NCBI GenBank assembly: GCA_951213105.1
Contig: OX578144.1
Coordinates: 85,635,015-85,699,014 of the forward strand
Length of the DNA: 64,000 nt
From: Amaurobius ferox
Taxonomy: Eukaryota; Arthropoda; Arachnida; Araneae; Amaurobiidae
Direction: 5' to 3'
Of this stretch, positions 11,691-23,004 are shown one piece after another. Below the pieces are notes generated by a model. That model was not told the origin of the DNA. It ran no database searches and was given only the letters and a program-made list of their open reading frames with translations. Made by a program: the position numbers and the translations under genes. Position 1 is the first letter of the stretch. Each line of letters begins with the position of its first letter.

Positions 11691-12629
11691 GACAGTTTAA
11701 ATTTCTTTACTTTTTTATCTTCTTTTTTTTTCATATCAGCAAAATAAATTAAAAAGGAAAAATTCCATATCGCATGTGTTTGTTTTATTGTGATTATTTT
11801 GTGTCTTTTCAGCATATTTTCTGTTGTACAGCGCCTGTTCCTCAATTAGTTCCAGAAACACCGATAGGTGTTGAATAGTAGGTTCAACAATTTTGGAGCC
11901 TTTACACTGAGTAGTTCGATGTATAGAGAGCTCAGAGTAGGGGTGTTTTAATTCTGACCACCCGGTACACTCCAACTTCTTTGGATCTTTCAGAAGGGAC
12001 TCGTATCTAGAAGAATATTTGTTGCATCGAGAAGGTTCAAGAAACTTCGAAAATGCGCAAAAAGTCACCAAATCTGGCAACCATGCCAAGAGTGCTCAAA
12101 AACGGAAACCTGGCATAAAATAGGTAACGTTATGATGTACATGACGCTTTGTCGTTATCAACCTTGTGTATAAAAAATCTGTATCGTTGTTCTAAATGAT
12201 CATAAGTATGGTATGTTACCTTATATTTTAAAGTTTTTTAAAAATATCAATTGATACTAAGTTTGATATTGTACTGTTTCGGGGGGGGGGGCACGTTATT
12301 CCTTCCCCAGAGTGGACTAATGACTAGATACCCTCAAAATTCGGGACTCGGGAACTACGCGAAAAATTAAAAAATTAAAATTATGATTGGAACCAGGCTG
12401 TTAAGTCAAATAAAACATATTTACTTGGGTTTTGACTCGCGAACTACTCGCTAATTTTTGCAAATCTGCCCAAATGAACGAATTTTTACTTTTACTCTAG
12501 AATTTTAAGAGTATCTGCGAAAAAAATCGTAAGTTTAAGCCATTTTATTCGTTTATTGCTTTTTTCGCGGGAAAAAATCCAAACGCTGTCAAGAGGTGGC
12601 TCAAATATCGCGAAATAGAAAATAACCGC
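11691..12629. other. Unassigned sequence with a poly-G run
   Basis: Contains an 11-base G run at 12281-12291 followed by a short GC-richer patch. A 117-codon minus frame (11736-12089) has no domain that I recognise, and its start overlaps a TCACCAAATCTGGCAACC string resembling repeat sequence at about 61160, so I do not annotate it as a gene. Confidence 0.5.
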
Positions 12630-13219
12630 CAAGCAGCAGTTGTCACAGTTCCAGGAAGTTGGAATAGAACTTGAGTTGATAAAATATCGTCCATTAACCA
12701 TCCAAAAAGTTAAAAAGTTGAATGAATAAAGTTGAATATCCTGGAAAGCCTTCTGAGGAGCATGGCAAAGGAGGAAATAAAGAAAACAGTGAGTAACATG
12801 CACACGATCGCTTATGAGGGGTGATCCTGCTCGCAAGTTTCTGGAGCATGTGGCGGTTTATTTCTATAGACAGGACGTGATCTCACAGTCAGCAACAGGA
12901 GAAAAGCTGGAGACTATTCACCAAAATACCGACATTGAAGGACATTTTTAACGACGAAGGGGAACATGCTTGCAGGGAACTGAAAGAAACTCTGAAGAAC
13001 AATCCAGATATCTTGGTGGAAGACGCTCATCAGGCAATGCGTGAGGACCGTCAATATTTCGTGGATGGTGCACTAAGAGCACTATGGGTTTCAGTTTCAA
13101 ACGTAAACTGTGAAAGGTTCTTCTCCAATTTTTCCTGTGTTTTAACTGACCGCAGGACAAATCTCAGCTTGACGAACTTGGACCTGCTGACAGCATACAA
13201 TTGTGAAAGTCAAAAGTGA
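12630..13219 (+). pseudogene. hAT-type transposase / CGGBP1-like C-terminus, decayed
   Basis: Coherent protein sense runs through more than one frame. First QFQEVGIELELIKYRPLT, stopping near 12730; then MAKEEIKKTVSNMHTIAYEG, stopping near 12823; then SQSATGEKLETIHQN; and a clean frame (12881-13219) with KETLKNNPDILVEDAHQAMR, ALWVSVSNVNCERFFSN and LTDRRTNLSLTNLDLL. The last two are the hAT C-terminal dimerisation pattern (a hydrophobic-Ser-Xn-Cys/Ser-Glu-Arg-hydrophobic-Phe-Ser motif, then D-R-R-x-x-L-S). Stops and a frameshift near 12940 show it is dead. No zinc finger or RNase H-like catalytic region is seen upstream. A family 1 copy begins about 12 bp downstream. Confidence 0.65.
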
Positions 13220-13231
13220 TATTTTGCATCC

Positions 13232-13925
13232 TCCAAATTTTCTCCGTCCAAATCTCGCCAAGCGTTATGGACGGAGAAATAAGTTATTCTTATAGCAGAT
13301 AAATAAATATTGGCGTTCAAATACAAAACTATTACTCAAAGTATCTTTTCTCATGAATCGAACGAGCTAGATCCGCGAAAATGATGTCACCCAATTTATC
13401 GCATGATATTACATATGAAACGTGAACATGTTTCGCAACAGTTATATATATTTTTTAATTCATGCGATTTGGTGATAAATTTATTTTTAAAATGTGCAAT
13501 ATCTCGAGAACAGTTCATGCTAGAGATCTAAAGTTTATGGCAATCGTTTTCTATGAAAACATTACATTAGAAATGTCTATTTGCGTAACTTTATTAAAGG
13601 TTTTGATTTTTTGATGATTTTTTCAAAATTTCACTCGAAAATTTAAGGGGTTCTGAACATTCGATTACGCTTAAAAACAACTGACTTCCAGTATTTACGG
13701 ATTGTGATTATTGTACCAAATTTCATTCGAATCGCTCTATTCGTGCGTGAGATATCGTCTCTGACGACTCACTGACACACACACACACACACACAGACAT
13801 CTCCTCAAAAATGTTTGATTCGTGATCAGGGATGCTTGAAACGTGCTCTCCCGTCGTACACTCAAATTCGAATTTTCGACCAAATCACAATACTTTCCTT
13901 ATAGTTTATGTATATAAGGAAAGTG
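13232..13925 (-). repeat. Family 1 element, copy J, hairpin end intact
   Basis: Read in reverse it has the terminal hairpin (GGAAAGTATTGTG side at 13890-13925), GTCGAAAATTCGAATTTGAG, the GT tract (ACACAC on plus at 13773-13793), the core (GTACCAAATTTCATTCGAAT at 13713), and internal blocks as far as GTCCATAACGCTTGGCGAGA. It lacks the GCCAACTTGGCGAC block and the far end, so it is truncated at the side opposite to copy B. Confidence 0.8.
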
Positions 13926-14017
13926 AAATTATGACATAGGGTTTGAAAAAAAAATGCGAGATTTGAAGAATTTGCCTTAAAACACGATAATATAGCAACC
14001 CAAAGAACTGTATGTAG

Positions 14018-14300
14018 GTTGTTAATGTTGAGACACAGGCCTCCCGACCTTCCAGAAATATATAAGGTATCTGTTTGGACGGTCGGGAAGAGCCACCAAA
14101 TTTAGACAGGAACCCATTAGGGGAGGCATCCACAGAGACCGTAACCTCCTTTCCCAACCAAGAACCTCTCGGAAGGACTTACGAACCCACATGTTTAACA
14201 TGATCGTACTCCGAGTAGACACGGCGGCAGTTTTGGCAGCGGAGGGAATCGAAGCAGGGCCTATTTAAAGTGCTTAACTAGTGCAATTCCCGCGCGCAAT
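14018..14300 (-). mobile_element. tRNA-derived SINE (type S1), old copy
   Basis: Reverse complement of the elements at 39357 and 44818 with many substitutions. The 3' CAACAAC-like tail is at 14018-14030; recognisable blocks include GGACGGTCGGGAAG, CCATTAGGGGAGGCATCC and CATGTTTAACATGATCGTAC; the box B region (GGGAATCGAAGCAGGGCC) is at 14246-14263. A 14-base insertion (TTAAAGTGCTTAAC) interrupts the head near 14266-14279. Two minus frames here (13906-14157, 14022-14222) are SINE read-through. Confidence 0.85.
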
Positions 14301-14321
14301 ATTTTCACAAACAATATTTTC

Positions 14322-14565
14322 CCATTCAAAATAAGCGAAAATTGGTATGTTTCACATAAGGCTATAATGAGTATCAGTGTTATTTATTTTTTTACAAATG
14401 AAGCAATCCTGTATCCGTTTTCTGTTTTATTTTCATGAGCAGATTCGAAATAAGGGAATATTGGGATGCTTCACATGAGTCTATAACGAGTATCAGTGTA
14501 AATTATTTTTAACAAATGAAGCAATCCTGTATCCGTTGTCTGCTTTATTTTTATGAGCAGAAACT
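14322..14565 (+). repeat. Two-copy tandem duplication, about 118 bp
   Basis: GAAGCAATCCTGTATCCGTT occurs at about 14400 and again at about 14518, each preceded by a GAGTATCAGTGT block and followed by a TTTATTTT(C/T)ATGAGCAGA block. Confidence 0.8.
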
Positions 14566-15039
14566 ATTGTTTTTGAAACAGTCAGTTTTCAATTTGGAAT
14601 AATTGGTAAATTACGCAATGATGGAAAATTTCGAAAGTATTGTTTAAACAAGACATAAACTTCAATTCGTACTGCAGGCTATTTAAGATGTGTTTCAGGA
14701 AGTTAAGTTGAAGAGCAATTACTGTTTTTGAGGAATATAAAACAAAATATCAGATGTGGGCAGCACATGACTTTCTCTGCAGACTGAAAATCGTGTTTTC
14801 TTTATTTCTTTAAAAATTCATTAAATTGAATTTAATAGTACAAAATATCACCGAATTTATACTAGCAATTCAATTTTTTTTTATATGGCAATGTACATGT
14901 TTTCAAATGCTGCGTAACAAAATTGCGAAAACATATCTCAAGAACGGTATGTCCTTAAATAATCAAGTTGGTCTCTTTTCCTGGTTGAAAATTGAATATA
15001 AAACAAGCATTTAATTGATACATTTGAACGTTCATATTC
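14566..15039. other. Non-coding; short family 1 end fragment
   Basis: TCAGATGTGGGCAGCACATG at about 14751-14770 matches one terminus of family 1. No gene is seen. Confidence 0.5.
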
Positions 15040-15537
15040 TTTTATTTTAGGTTTTGGTAAATTCTGCGGGCCTTTTCGTAAGGTTCTTATTTCTCAAATC
15101 GCATCAAAATCTAATCAGCACCAGGGTATCCCACAAGTGATTTATATACTAAATTTTATGAAATTTGGTCAATTATATTTTAGCTATACTGGATACATGG
15201 AATTTTCGCGGATCATATCGCAAAAGAAGGCCAAAAACTAATCAGCAGCAGCCAAACCGTACGCAGCAGCGTACCAAAAACTAATCAGCAGCAGGGTCAC
15301 TCATCAGTGACTTACCTACCAAATTTTATGAAATTTGGTCCATTAGTTTTTGAGTAAAAGTGGATATATACATTGCACAGACAGACATACACACAGACGT
15401 CACGCTAAAAATAGCTTTTTCGTACTCTAGAGGTCCCAAAACGTGTAGATTTGTGGAAAACTCGAGTCGCATATTTCGACACGATTCCAATACTTTCCCT
15501 GTACATAGCCATGTATTGCAGGGAGAGTTAAAATAAT
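15040..15537 (+). repeat. Family 3 element, copy 1
   Basis: Contains two internal direct repeats about 172 bp apart (AATCAGCACCAGGGTATC at about 15114 and AATCAGCAGCAGGGTCAC at about 15284, each followed by AAATTTTATGAAATTTGGTC). After these come an ACAGACAGACATACACACAG microsatellite-like tract, GACGTCACGCTAAAAA, AAACTCGAGTCGC, and a terminal hairpin: CAATACTTTCCCTGTACA paired with TGTATTGCAGGGAGAG. A second copy is at 62810. The left boundary is uncertain. The minus frame 15326-15556 is repeat read-through. Confidence 0.75.
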
Positions 15538-15540
15538 AAT

Positions 15541-18068
15541 TTCGGTTTGCAATCATTTTCGAACTGTTACAGAAATATACTTCGATTGAACGATTTGCGA
15601 AATAATAACGAAAAGTAATGTGTTTGGATTTTTTATGATGGAGAAAAGGAACATGAATAAGAAATGTAATGTATTTGAATTGAAAGATTAATTACGAAGC
15701 ATATGTTCGATATAAAATTCGGCAAAAATGCTGTGTTTGAAATACTTACTTTTATTAAAGAGTATATTGAAAAATGTATGGTCTTCACACTCCAAAATTT
15801 CAAATGGATTTTTGAAAAATCATGAAAAAAATCGGGACATTCATTAATGTTAAATAAATAACCATATTATTCACACTTTTTTATATATTAAACGCACTTT
15901 TTCGATATATTAAACGTTTTTTAATACATTTAAGTACATATTACTTAACATTGTAAAGCAGCAAGTACAGTCAAATGTGTAACAGGGATAATATTTATAA
16001 TTTATGTGTAACATTAATACTATTTAATTATATGATAAATTAAACGACTAAAGTCAAAAAATATCGTCAACTTAACGATTTATTGAAAATATTGCCAAAT
16101 TGAAGAAAATGTCGTCAAATCGGGATAAAGGACGTTAAAGTTATAAAAATCTGATAAAGACAGCACATAACCTCCACTGCTGACTAATATTTGCGTTCCC
16201 TTTATTTCCTATGTTCTTTGAAAAAAAAATACTTGTATGAAAAAGTTTTGAGCCATGCTCCAGCGAATTTTATATGGTGAAACTAATTTTTGTGGATATA
16301 AATTATTAAAAAATTTAATTTCTATCTGAAAGAAAGTTAAATTCTGCCCATATCTGATATTTTTAATTCCATTTTCTAATAACCAAAAGAAACAATAAAT
16401 TTTGCATGTAAACTCGATTTCAGGGAACTCAAATTAAGTTTATTTTACCAAATGTGGTTCCCTGAAAAGATTTTTCTACGAATGCAAAATATTCGGAAAA
16501 TTTTAGCATTAATATGACATAGTGAAATAATGCAGTTTCATAAAAATATGTTTTAATATTAGTATACGAAGGACATTTTTGCGGGATTGTAAGGCTTGGG
16601 TTTAAGTCTGTTCTGAAAGAAAAATACAGTTAAGCAGTGGATGCGTGTGAAATAATAATCATGTGTTTAAGATTAAAATGGACAATGTGCAATGTTGCAT
16701 TTCTGCAGTACATCTTTAGGCTAAACAGGAAACATTAAGATCGTTTAATGCTCATCCATATTTATATTTTAAATTATAACTCTGACTTATTTAATAATAA
16801 ATTTATTTTAAGCAAGAGATTCATGAAAAATCCTTCGCGCGGTGGTCATTGGTGTGTATACATCATTTTCGACTGAACTTTTAAGCATTTCTTTACATAT
16901 TTGAACATTTATTTCTTACAGTCATAGGAATTTTTGTAAAAGCAGGAGGTGACATTTGCAGAACTGGAAGTGGAATGCTTTATTGGACCCTTAAGCCCAT
17001 ATGAAATGAGTATCGGTAGCTGTAAGGCTGTGGCGGCAGCTGTTATATCGTATCGGTAGCTGGTGATTAGTTGATTTTTAAGTTTAAACTTTCATCAATT
17101 TTAAACGAATTAAAAAAATAAATCCTAAGGGGGCATTGTGTCTGGGACAGAAAAATATACGAACAGACAAACATCTTCCTTAATTATTATAGATTCCCCA
17201 TTATTCCGGCAATGACAGTTGTTTATCAACATTTAAGTCGAAATTATTGGAAACTATCATGTAGGAGTTATTACAACTTTATCAATATCTCTGTCTGTTG
17301 TGACACTGGGGTTGATTTTTATATTTTCTCACTATTAGTAATTGAGTGAACGCTTCTTACGTACTTTTAATTAGAAATAAATAAAGCTCTTTTTTATAAG
17401 TTATCACGATTCATTTATATGAATTTAGAAATATTATATTTCAACAAAGAGAGCGAGGGCTATGGCCTTAGAATCAAGCTAACAAATTAAGGCAGGAATG
17501 TAATCAAATTTTGTATAATTTTACTAATGAAAAATTTTCCGGTAACTAAAACAATACTTATTTTAAGCGGAGATATTCAAAGTATCCAATAATTGTAATT
17601 ATTTATCAATAACTTCTAAATGTGTTAATATGTGTGGAATTTATGTTTTGGACACATTAGATTTACTTATTTTTCTTGTGATAAAAATTAAACTACAGCA
17701 AAAAGAATTGAAATGTATAAAATAATATCTAATAAGAAATAAATCCAAGTGAAAATTCAATAAACTACCTTTTACTGCGTTTGATAGAAATATTCTTGGA
17801 TGTCAAATAAAATTATTATGCCGATGGTATATTAAATACCATAAAATCCAAATTAGTGAAAATACGTGGATAGCAGACTAGCGTTGTATGATATACAATC
17901 GATGTAACTTTTTACGCCATGTGGGTGTATGGGTATTAATGTATACATAATTTAAATAATAATAAACAAAACATACCACTGCCTATATGCGTTTCATAGT
18001 TATTTTCACCAATAGACGTGCATGCATATACACAGATATGTTCCGTTTTTCGAAAATGTTCGAAATAA
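15541..18068. other. Long AT-rich stretch, no gene
   Basis: Nothing coding is recognisable. A fragment at about 16045-16170 (GTCAACTTAACG, TTGCCAAATTGAAGAAAATG, GTCAAATCGG) belongs to the family 1 TTGGCGA-rich block. GTATCGGTAGCTG occurs twice at about 17010 and 17048. Confidence 0.55.
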
Positions 18069-19485
18069 ACTCCTGTTTGCAGAAATTATAACACAACGAT
18101 GAAATCGCGCGATTGAGCTGAAACTTACAGCAAATGCAAATTAGGGTGCGTTATGTAAATGATTAGAATTTCAGAGACACCGCGCATGCGTGGTCTGAGA
18201 AGCCCTGTCTGAACTGAAGTTTTAGCCGTATACATGTAGTTTAGCCGTATACATGAGTGCTGTAGCGGACGTTGAAAATAGTCTATGGTTGCATGCTAGC
18301 GTTAAAGATTTCATGAGAACTCACTATGCCTCTACGACGACATAGGGGGCCATATGAGCATATTACAGAGTTTGAAAGGGAACGAATTATCGGCCTTCAT
18401 GAAGGTTTTTTTTATCATGCAATAATAGCTCATATGGAGCGAAATGCCACGAGAGTGATGCGAGTGTAGAAACAGTGGACTGAAAAGAACAGAACGAGTC
18501 GCAAATCTGGTAGTGGAAGACGAAATGTTACTTCAGAACGGGATGATAGACACGTCATCTTTAAAACAGTGAAGGACCGTACAGCTTCATTTCGACAGTT
18601 GGCTGAACGTTGGAGTACTGTTACAGGTGTGTCATTGTCTGCTTCAACAATTTGTGGATGTCTGCTGCACCGTGGACTGCGTGCAAGAATTCCGCTGCAC
18701 AGGATTCCCTTGACGCAAAATCATCGACGCCTGGGACTACAATGGGCTCACCAATATAGACACTGGCGTGCCGATTGGAAAAATGTTGTTTTTTCCGATG
18801 AATCCCACTTTAATTTGGGTTATCCACGTTAAACGTTATAGCGGCGCCACCTTCCGGAGTGCGTTTTCAAACGTCATACTGGACGAACGTCAAGTTTAAT
18901 GATCTGGGGGACTATTGGGTATTTTGGACGGTCTCAGTTGCTAAGAATTGTGGATAATCTTAGCAGGAATAGATACATCAGAGAAGTTTTTGAGACCGAA
19001 GTCGTAGTCTTCCTTCAACGCATTCTTGGAGTTGTATTTCAACAGGACAATGCCCGTCCGCATGTTGCTACGCATTTTCAAGACTTATTTTTAGTTGAAC
19101 AGATACAGCTTCTTCCTTGACCTGCCTATTCACCGGATATGTCGCCTATTGAATATGCCTGGGATATCGTCGGTCGGCATCTCGCTCATGACGCTCGCCC
19201 CGTAAGTAATACAGCTGAGCTTTCAATTCGAAGAGAAGTAATTTGGAATGTTCTTCCTTAGGTGTAAATTCAAAATATGTTTGAATCTATGTCATGCAGT
19301 ATAGAATCACTTGTAGCAGCGCTTGGTGGCTTCCTCAAATACTGATATTTGATATGTAATATTGTTTTGTTTTTTGCTTTGTAACTTTAATTTTTTATTT
19401 GTATCAATACGGGACGTTTGTGGAACAAATTGAATTCAATTTTGATGATTCCTTCATGGTGTTGCAATTTTTACAAACAGGAGTA
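18069..19485 (+). mobile_element. Tc1/mariner-superfamily (Tc1-like) transposon, inactive
   Basis: Bounded by imperfect inverted repeats of about 33 bp: ACTCCTGTTTGCAGAAATT at 18069-18087 and the complement of TTTTTACAAACAGGAGTA at 19468-19485. The right end lies next to TA, the expected target; the left TA appears mutated. A single full-length but stop-interrupted transposase frame lies between. A 20-bp direct repeat (TTTAGCCGTATACATG) lies at about 18222-18258 between the left end and the gene. Confidence 0.85.
18326..19345 (+). pseudogene. Tc1-like transposase, DD34E type, stop-interrupted
   Basis: From ATG at 18326 to TGA at 19343-19345 the frame is exactly 340 codons, the normal length for this family, with no frameshift. 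It begins MPLRRHRGPYEHITEFERER (helix-turn-helix start), then LAERWSTVTGVSLSASTI (second HTH). The catalytic region has VVFSDESHFNLG with the first Asp, GVVFQQDNARPHVATHF with the second, and DMSPIEYAWDIVGRHL with the Glu. Premature stops occur at 18467 (TAG), 18830 (TAA), 19118 (TGA), 19259 (TAG) and 19265 (TAA). All catalytic residues can still be read, so it decayed by substitution only, as expected for a copy mobilised in trans and then fossilised. Confidence 0.92.
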
Positions 19486-19606
19486 TGGGTTCAGATATTC
19501 TCAATTTACATTTCCTTATCAAAATATTGGATTTTAAATTTTCATGTTAAAATAAGCTGCTTGTATAAAGAGGAATATGAAAAAGTAAAATTTTAGTGGA
19601 TTGCAA

Positions 19607-19690
19607 TCAAGTTATGATCAATCGAATCAATGTTATCCAAGTTATGATCAATGAATCAAGTCATGATCAATCGAACGATCAATGTATCCC
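19607..19690 (+). repeat. Minisatellite, about 24-27 bp unit
   Basis: AAGTTATGATCAAT recurs three times with small indels (about 19608, 19639, 19661 as AAGTCATGATCAAT), the last followed by a CGAACGATCAATG remnant. Confidence 0.8.
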
Positions 19691-19865
19691 ATGACTCCAA
19701 ATATGTAATAAATATTTTGCATATTTTTTAAAATTGCCTAAGTTTACGCAATGCATTACCTTATCGCCATTCGAAAGTTTTGTGGTACATTTCTATATAA
19801 CAGTTTACTAAACTTCTGAAAATGTTAAACGATGCTAAATTCTTTTCAAAACTTTGGAGCGTTTT
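19691..19865. other. Non-coding, no feature
   Basis: Nothing recognisable. Confidence 0.5.
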
Positions 19866-20240
19866 GTAAAATTTTCTTTTTCATCAAGCACGCCGCAGCA
19901 TGGTTATTATTCCAAGGGTCATTAAATTTTCCGCCAGAACTTGCTCCTCCATTTAACTCTATCTCTGTGTGTCACACAGCAAAAATTTTGCGATGCAACT
20001 ATGTGAATTTTCTTACTTCCAAAAGATTTTCAATTATATTTCTCCTTTCCCTTTTCCTAGAATTAATTTAAGAGGAATTTAATATTTTAGCACACCAAAA
20101 CTTGACTTTAAAATATGTTGCGTTCCTGTTTGCTGTTTTTCATTTAGCATGCATTGTCATTTAATCTAAAAGAGGAAAAACTTTTCCTAATCTACAATCC
20201 CAAGTTGAAACATGGGCATCTCGACATTAAATCACATTAG
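19866..20240 (+). repeat. Dispersed 0.4-kb non-coding block, copy 1
   Basis: Aligns along its length with 31336-31735: TCAAGCACGCCGC/TCAAGCAAGACGC, TCATTAAATTTTCCG/TCATTACATTTTCCG, GAATTTTCTTACTT in both, ATTTTCAATTATATTT in both, TTTTAGCACACC/TTTTAGCACATC, TTTAATCTAAAAGAGGAAA/CTTAATCTAAATGAAGAAA and CTCGACATTAAA/CTCAACATTAAA. Indels break any reading frame between copies, so it is not coding. The 79-codon frame at 19832-20071 lies over it and is not supported. Confidence 0.7.
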
Positions 20241-20371
20241 GTGATTTTAAAATGTACAAAATATTTAATCTTTCAAAACGTTGTAATAAAAGTATGTTGC
20301 TAAGTTATTGCTTAATTTTTAATATTTTGCTCTTCATTTGCTGTGTGTAGCAACATCTATAATCTACATTA

Positions 20372-20567
20372 TCCTGAAAACACATTTAATACGAAATATA
20401 TTTAGTTTAATTATAAACATACTCCTGGAAACATATTTATTTAAATTATAATAAAACTCTTGGAAACATATTTAATTTAATTATAAACATAATCCCGAAA
20501 ACATATTTAATTTAATTATAAGCATAATCCTGAAAACATATTTAATTTAATTATAAACATAATATTA
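20372..20567 (+). repeat. Minisatellite, about 38 bp unit, five copies
   Basis: Unit approximates CCTGAAAACATATTTAATTT followed by AATTATAAACATAAT; copies start near 20372, 20424, 20459, 20493 and 20529, the last three closest to each other. Confidence 0.85.
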
Positions 20568-21204
20568 GTGACAGAAAGCATACACAAGGACGATATGTTA
20601 TATAATATCATTAGATAGCAGGCCCATAACCCATAATTGAATTTAACATATTTATTGTCAATTCTTATATGTCATAAAATACAATTATATCTAAGTATAT
20701 TTCCTACGGTATTCAGAAATATGTGATGCCCAAATCACAGTTATTACATTTTGCTAATAACATAATTTTATCTTCAATATATCATTACAACAATTTAATA
20801 GGTACATTACTCCACATCGTTGCAACCATTCATTATCTTTCTATTTTTGGACATTGATGTGGAACCATTGTTTGCTCCAATCTCGGGATCGATGTTTGTA
20901 ACGCTACTATGAGGGTATTATGATGTGTTAATTTTTGAACATTTCCTATGACTTTTACATTTATGTGCAACCCCTCATCAGTCCACCAGCATCACATATC
21001 TCCTTTTTCTCAAATCTTCTTTACCTCTAATTTTTTAGGGAGCTTCATCAGCTCCTTCAACTTTGCTGCAAGACAAAGTATAGAATGGGTAACCCTCTTT
21101 TTGACCCTTGTTGCCTTTTGAGGATGTTACTCAAACCGTGACTGGAATCTGCTTACGGGGAAATTACATCTGTGTCAGACTGGCGCTACCATTGTATTCT
21201 TGCT
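20568..21204. other. Non-coding; possible degenerate 5' extension of the LINE remnant
   Basis: No domain is readable. The GGGTAACCC...TTGTTGCC area (21088-21118) may be the decayed region before the RNase H helix, but I cannot align it. Confidence 0.4.
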
Positions 21205-21402
21205 GGGCACGTTCACTGTATGAGGTGGCCGATGAATTGGTCAAGGAGGCAAGGAACATAAATAAAGACACCTCAAGCATTATGACTCTTGATGATGTTA
21301 ATGCTATCGCTAGATACAGACTTAAAGTGAAGCCTATAGGGTTAGACCACCAGATCTGTGTAATAAATGAGAATGGGGAGATCACCAAGACAATTGCCAC
21401 AC

Positions 21403-21405
21403 TAA
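21403..21405 (+). repeat. TAA target-site duplication, left
   Basis: TAA before the left end CAAGGAAGG; matched by TAA at 22691-22693. Confidence 0.65.
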
Positions 21406-22690
21406 CAAGGAAGGTCTCCTGACCGACCCCCACCGATTTTAATGAAAAAAATACTGTAACTAGTATTGGTCTGTCACAACATATTGTGTAAGTACTAGCG
21501 GCCCTATAGCAATAGAAACGACACAATAAAATATTGAAAATTGTTTCTGGGTTACCAGAATCTGTACGTTATCCCTATTTGATGATTATTCATTATGATT
21601 ATTGTTCTGACAAGCGTGAAAGGTGAAAATCTCTGAAGATGTAATGCTATAAGAATTCGGTTAATGCCTAGATCCTGGGTATACGAGCGTCGCATTTGTA
21701 AGTAAGACACTAATGGGAGATTTTGAGTTCTCGTGTTCGATTGATCAGACAGCACAGATTTTTCAGTGGTGTTCTTCACATATAACGTTAATGCGAAGCA
21801 AGATCTTTAGAAAGTCCCGCTTTACACCCTCTTGGGCACTTTTCCCAGCAGGAGGAAAGTCCTTGTGCCGTTTTTAACAAAACCAATAGTAATACTAAAC
21901 AATGAACACTAACAAGACAGTACCTACTAATACAACTCATCAGCTTTTGAAGCCTCACACTTTCTATAAACTTTTCATAAATTAATCTGTAGGACAAAAC
22001 CAATTTGGTGTCATTACGACCTAAATTAATGTAACGTTAACAGGCTTATTATTTTAAGAAATAAATGTATTGCAGGGGTGAGGAATAGTAAAAAATGTTC
22101 GAAATAAAATTATGTGCAACACCAACTACATTTTGCAAACCTTTGGAAAGAACAATTGGCCAAAGAGCAATGAAAAGAATCTGATGTATGAAAAACAAAA
22201 TCAACCGGATTTTGAAAATGTCCTGAAAAAAATATACAACAAGGCGAAATTGCAAATGTAAAAAATATTCAAATAGTTTAAACACACTGTTCTATCAGCA
22301 TTTGAAAGTCTAAAAAACACAAAATCATGCAACAAGTTTGCATTTAAACAAACAGTGAAAATGAATAAACTATAAAAAATGTCGCTGGAAATACGAAATG
22401 TGCAGTACTACAGAACAGTAAGCGAATCTAAGAGCAAAGCAAACAAGGCGATGCACTGTTTCCGTACTTATACCCGGGGAATGTGTCGTATACTGTACGT
22501 CAACGTCGGCGCCGAGTTCTACAGTAGGGTTACATCTGGCGATGAAAACCATTTTTTTTCAATATTTTATTGTGCCGTTTCTATTGCTATAGAGCCGCTG
22601 GTACTTGCACCAAGTGTTGTGACAGACCAATACTATTCACAGTAATTTTTTCATTAAAATCGGTGGGGGTCGGTCAGGTGACCTTCCTTG
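21406..22690. mobile_element. Non-autonomous TIR DNA transposon, 1285 bp, TAA target
   Basis: Terminal inverted repeats of about 137 bp. The left arm (21406-21542) starts CAAGGAAGGTCTCCTGACCG; the right arm (about 22552-22690) is its complement, ending CGGTCAGGTGACCTTCCTTG. The arms match across CCCCCACCGATTTTAATGAA, TATTGGTCTGTCACAACA and TAGCAATAGAAACG with few differences. The internal 1 kb has no transposase frame. A 3-bp TAA/TTA target is characteristic of PIF/Harbinger, so that superfamily is the best guess, but the TIR start does not prove it. The same TIR peptide is read on opposite strands at 21164-21526 and 22570-22700, which is the signature of the inverted repeat, not two genes. 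Confidence 0.85.
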
Positions 22691-22693
22691 TAA
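22691..22693 (+). repeat. TAA target-site duplication, right
   Basis: TAA directly after the right terminus CCTTCCTTG; one copy restores the LINE reading frame. Confidence 0.65.
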
Positions 22694-23004
22694 GAACTAG
22701 GAAACTAGGTAGTATGAAAATTAATGCAGATGGCACCAGAACCTACAAATGCTGTAGAAACTGCCCAGGTGAAGAACTTACACTGGAACATATAATTGAC
22801 TGTCCAGCAATACTTGCGGCTTTGCAAAGCATTCGGGAATTCCTTTTCTAGGGAGAACTTTATAATGAGATGATTGTGGATCTCGCTAAGGCAGTAATAT
22901 CTGCACATGGTTCAATTTGACATCATATGGACACGACACCAACCTACTAACCAACGTTCACTGCTGATTGCAATAGGGAACATACCCACTTTCCACGTTT
23001 GTCT

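Larger units (their letters stand above)
21205..22919 (+). pseudogene. LINE RNase H C-terminus, split by a transposon
   Basis: The left piece reads EVADELVKEARNINKDTSSI, MTLDDVNAIARYRLK and CVINENGEITKTIATL (21221-21402). EVADELVKEA corresponds to the last catalytic Asp helix of RNase H. The right piece (from about 22694) reads RTRKLGSMKINADGTRTYKC then CRNCPGEELTLEHIIDCPAI, a C..C....H....C knuckle. After a TAG at 22849-22851 the sense continues as GELYNEMIVDLAKAVISAHG to TGA at 22917-22919. Removing the insert and one TAA rejoins the two halves in frame (Thr-Leu / Arg-Thr). The RNase H fold upstream of EVADEL is missing. This LINE is a different lineage from the one at 4908: its knuckle and tail differ. 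Confidence 0.8.

Noticed and set aside
11736..12089. 117-codon minus frame as a gene
   Set aside because: No recognisable domain, and its N-terminal end lies in a sequence also seen near 61160; evidence too weak.
12281..12291. Poly-G run as a G-quadruplex regulatory site
   Set aside because: A single G run without further G tracts nearby cannot form an intramolecular quadruplex.
21164..22851. Near-identical peptides on opposite strands (MCRFYCYRAA...)
   Set aside because: They arise from the terminal inverted repeats of the 1285-bp transposon; only the end of the plus frame is genuine LINE sequence.
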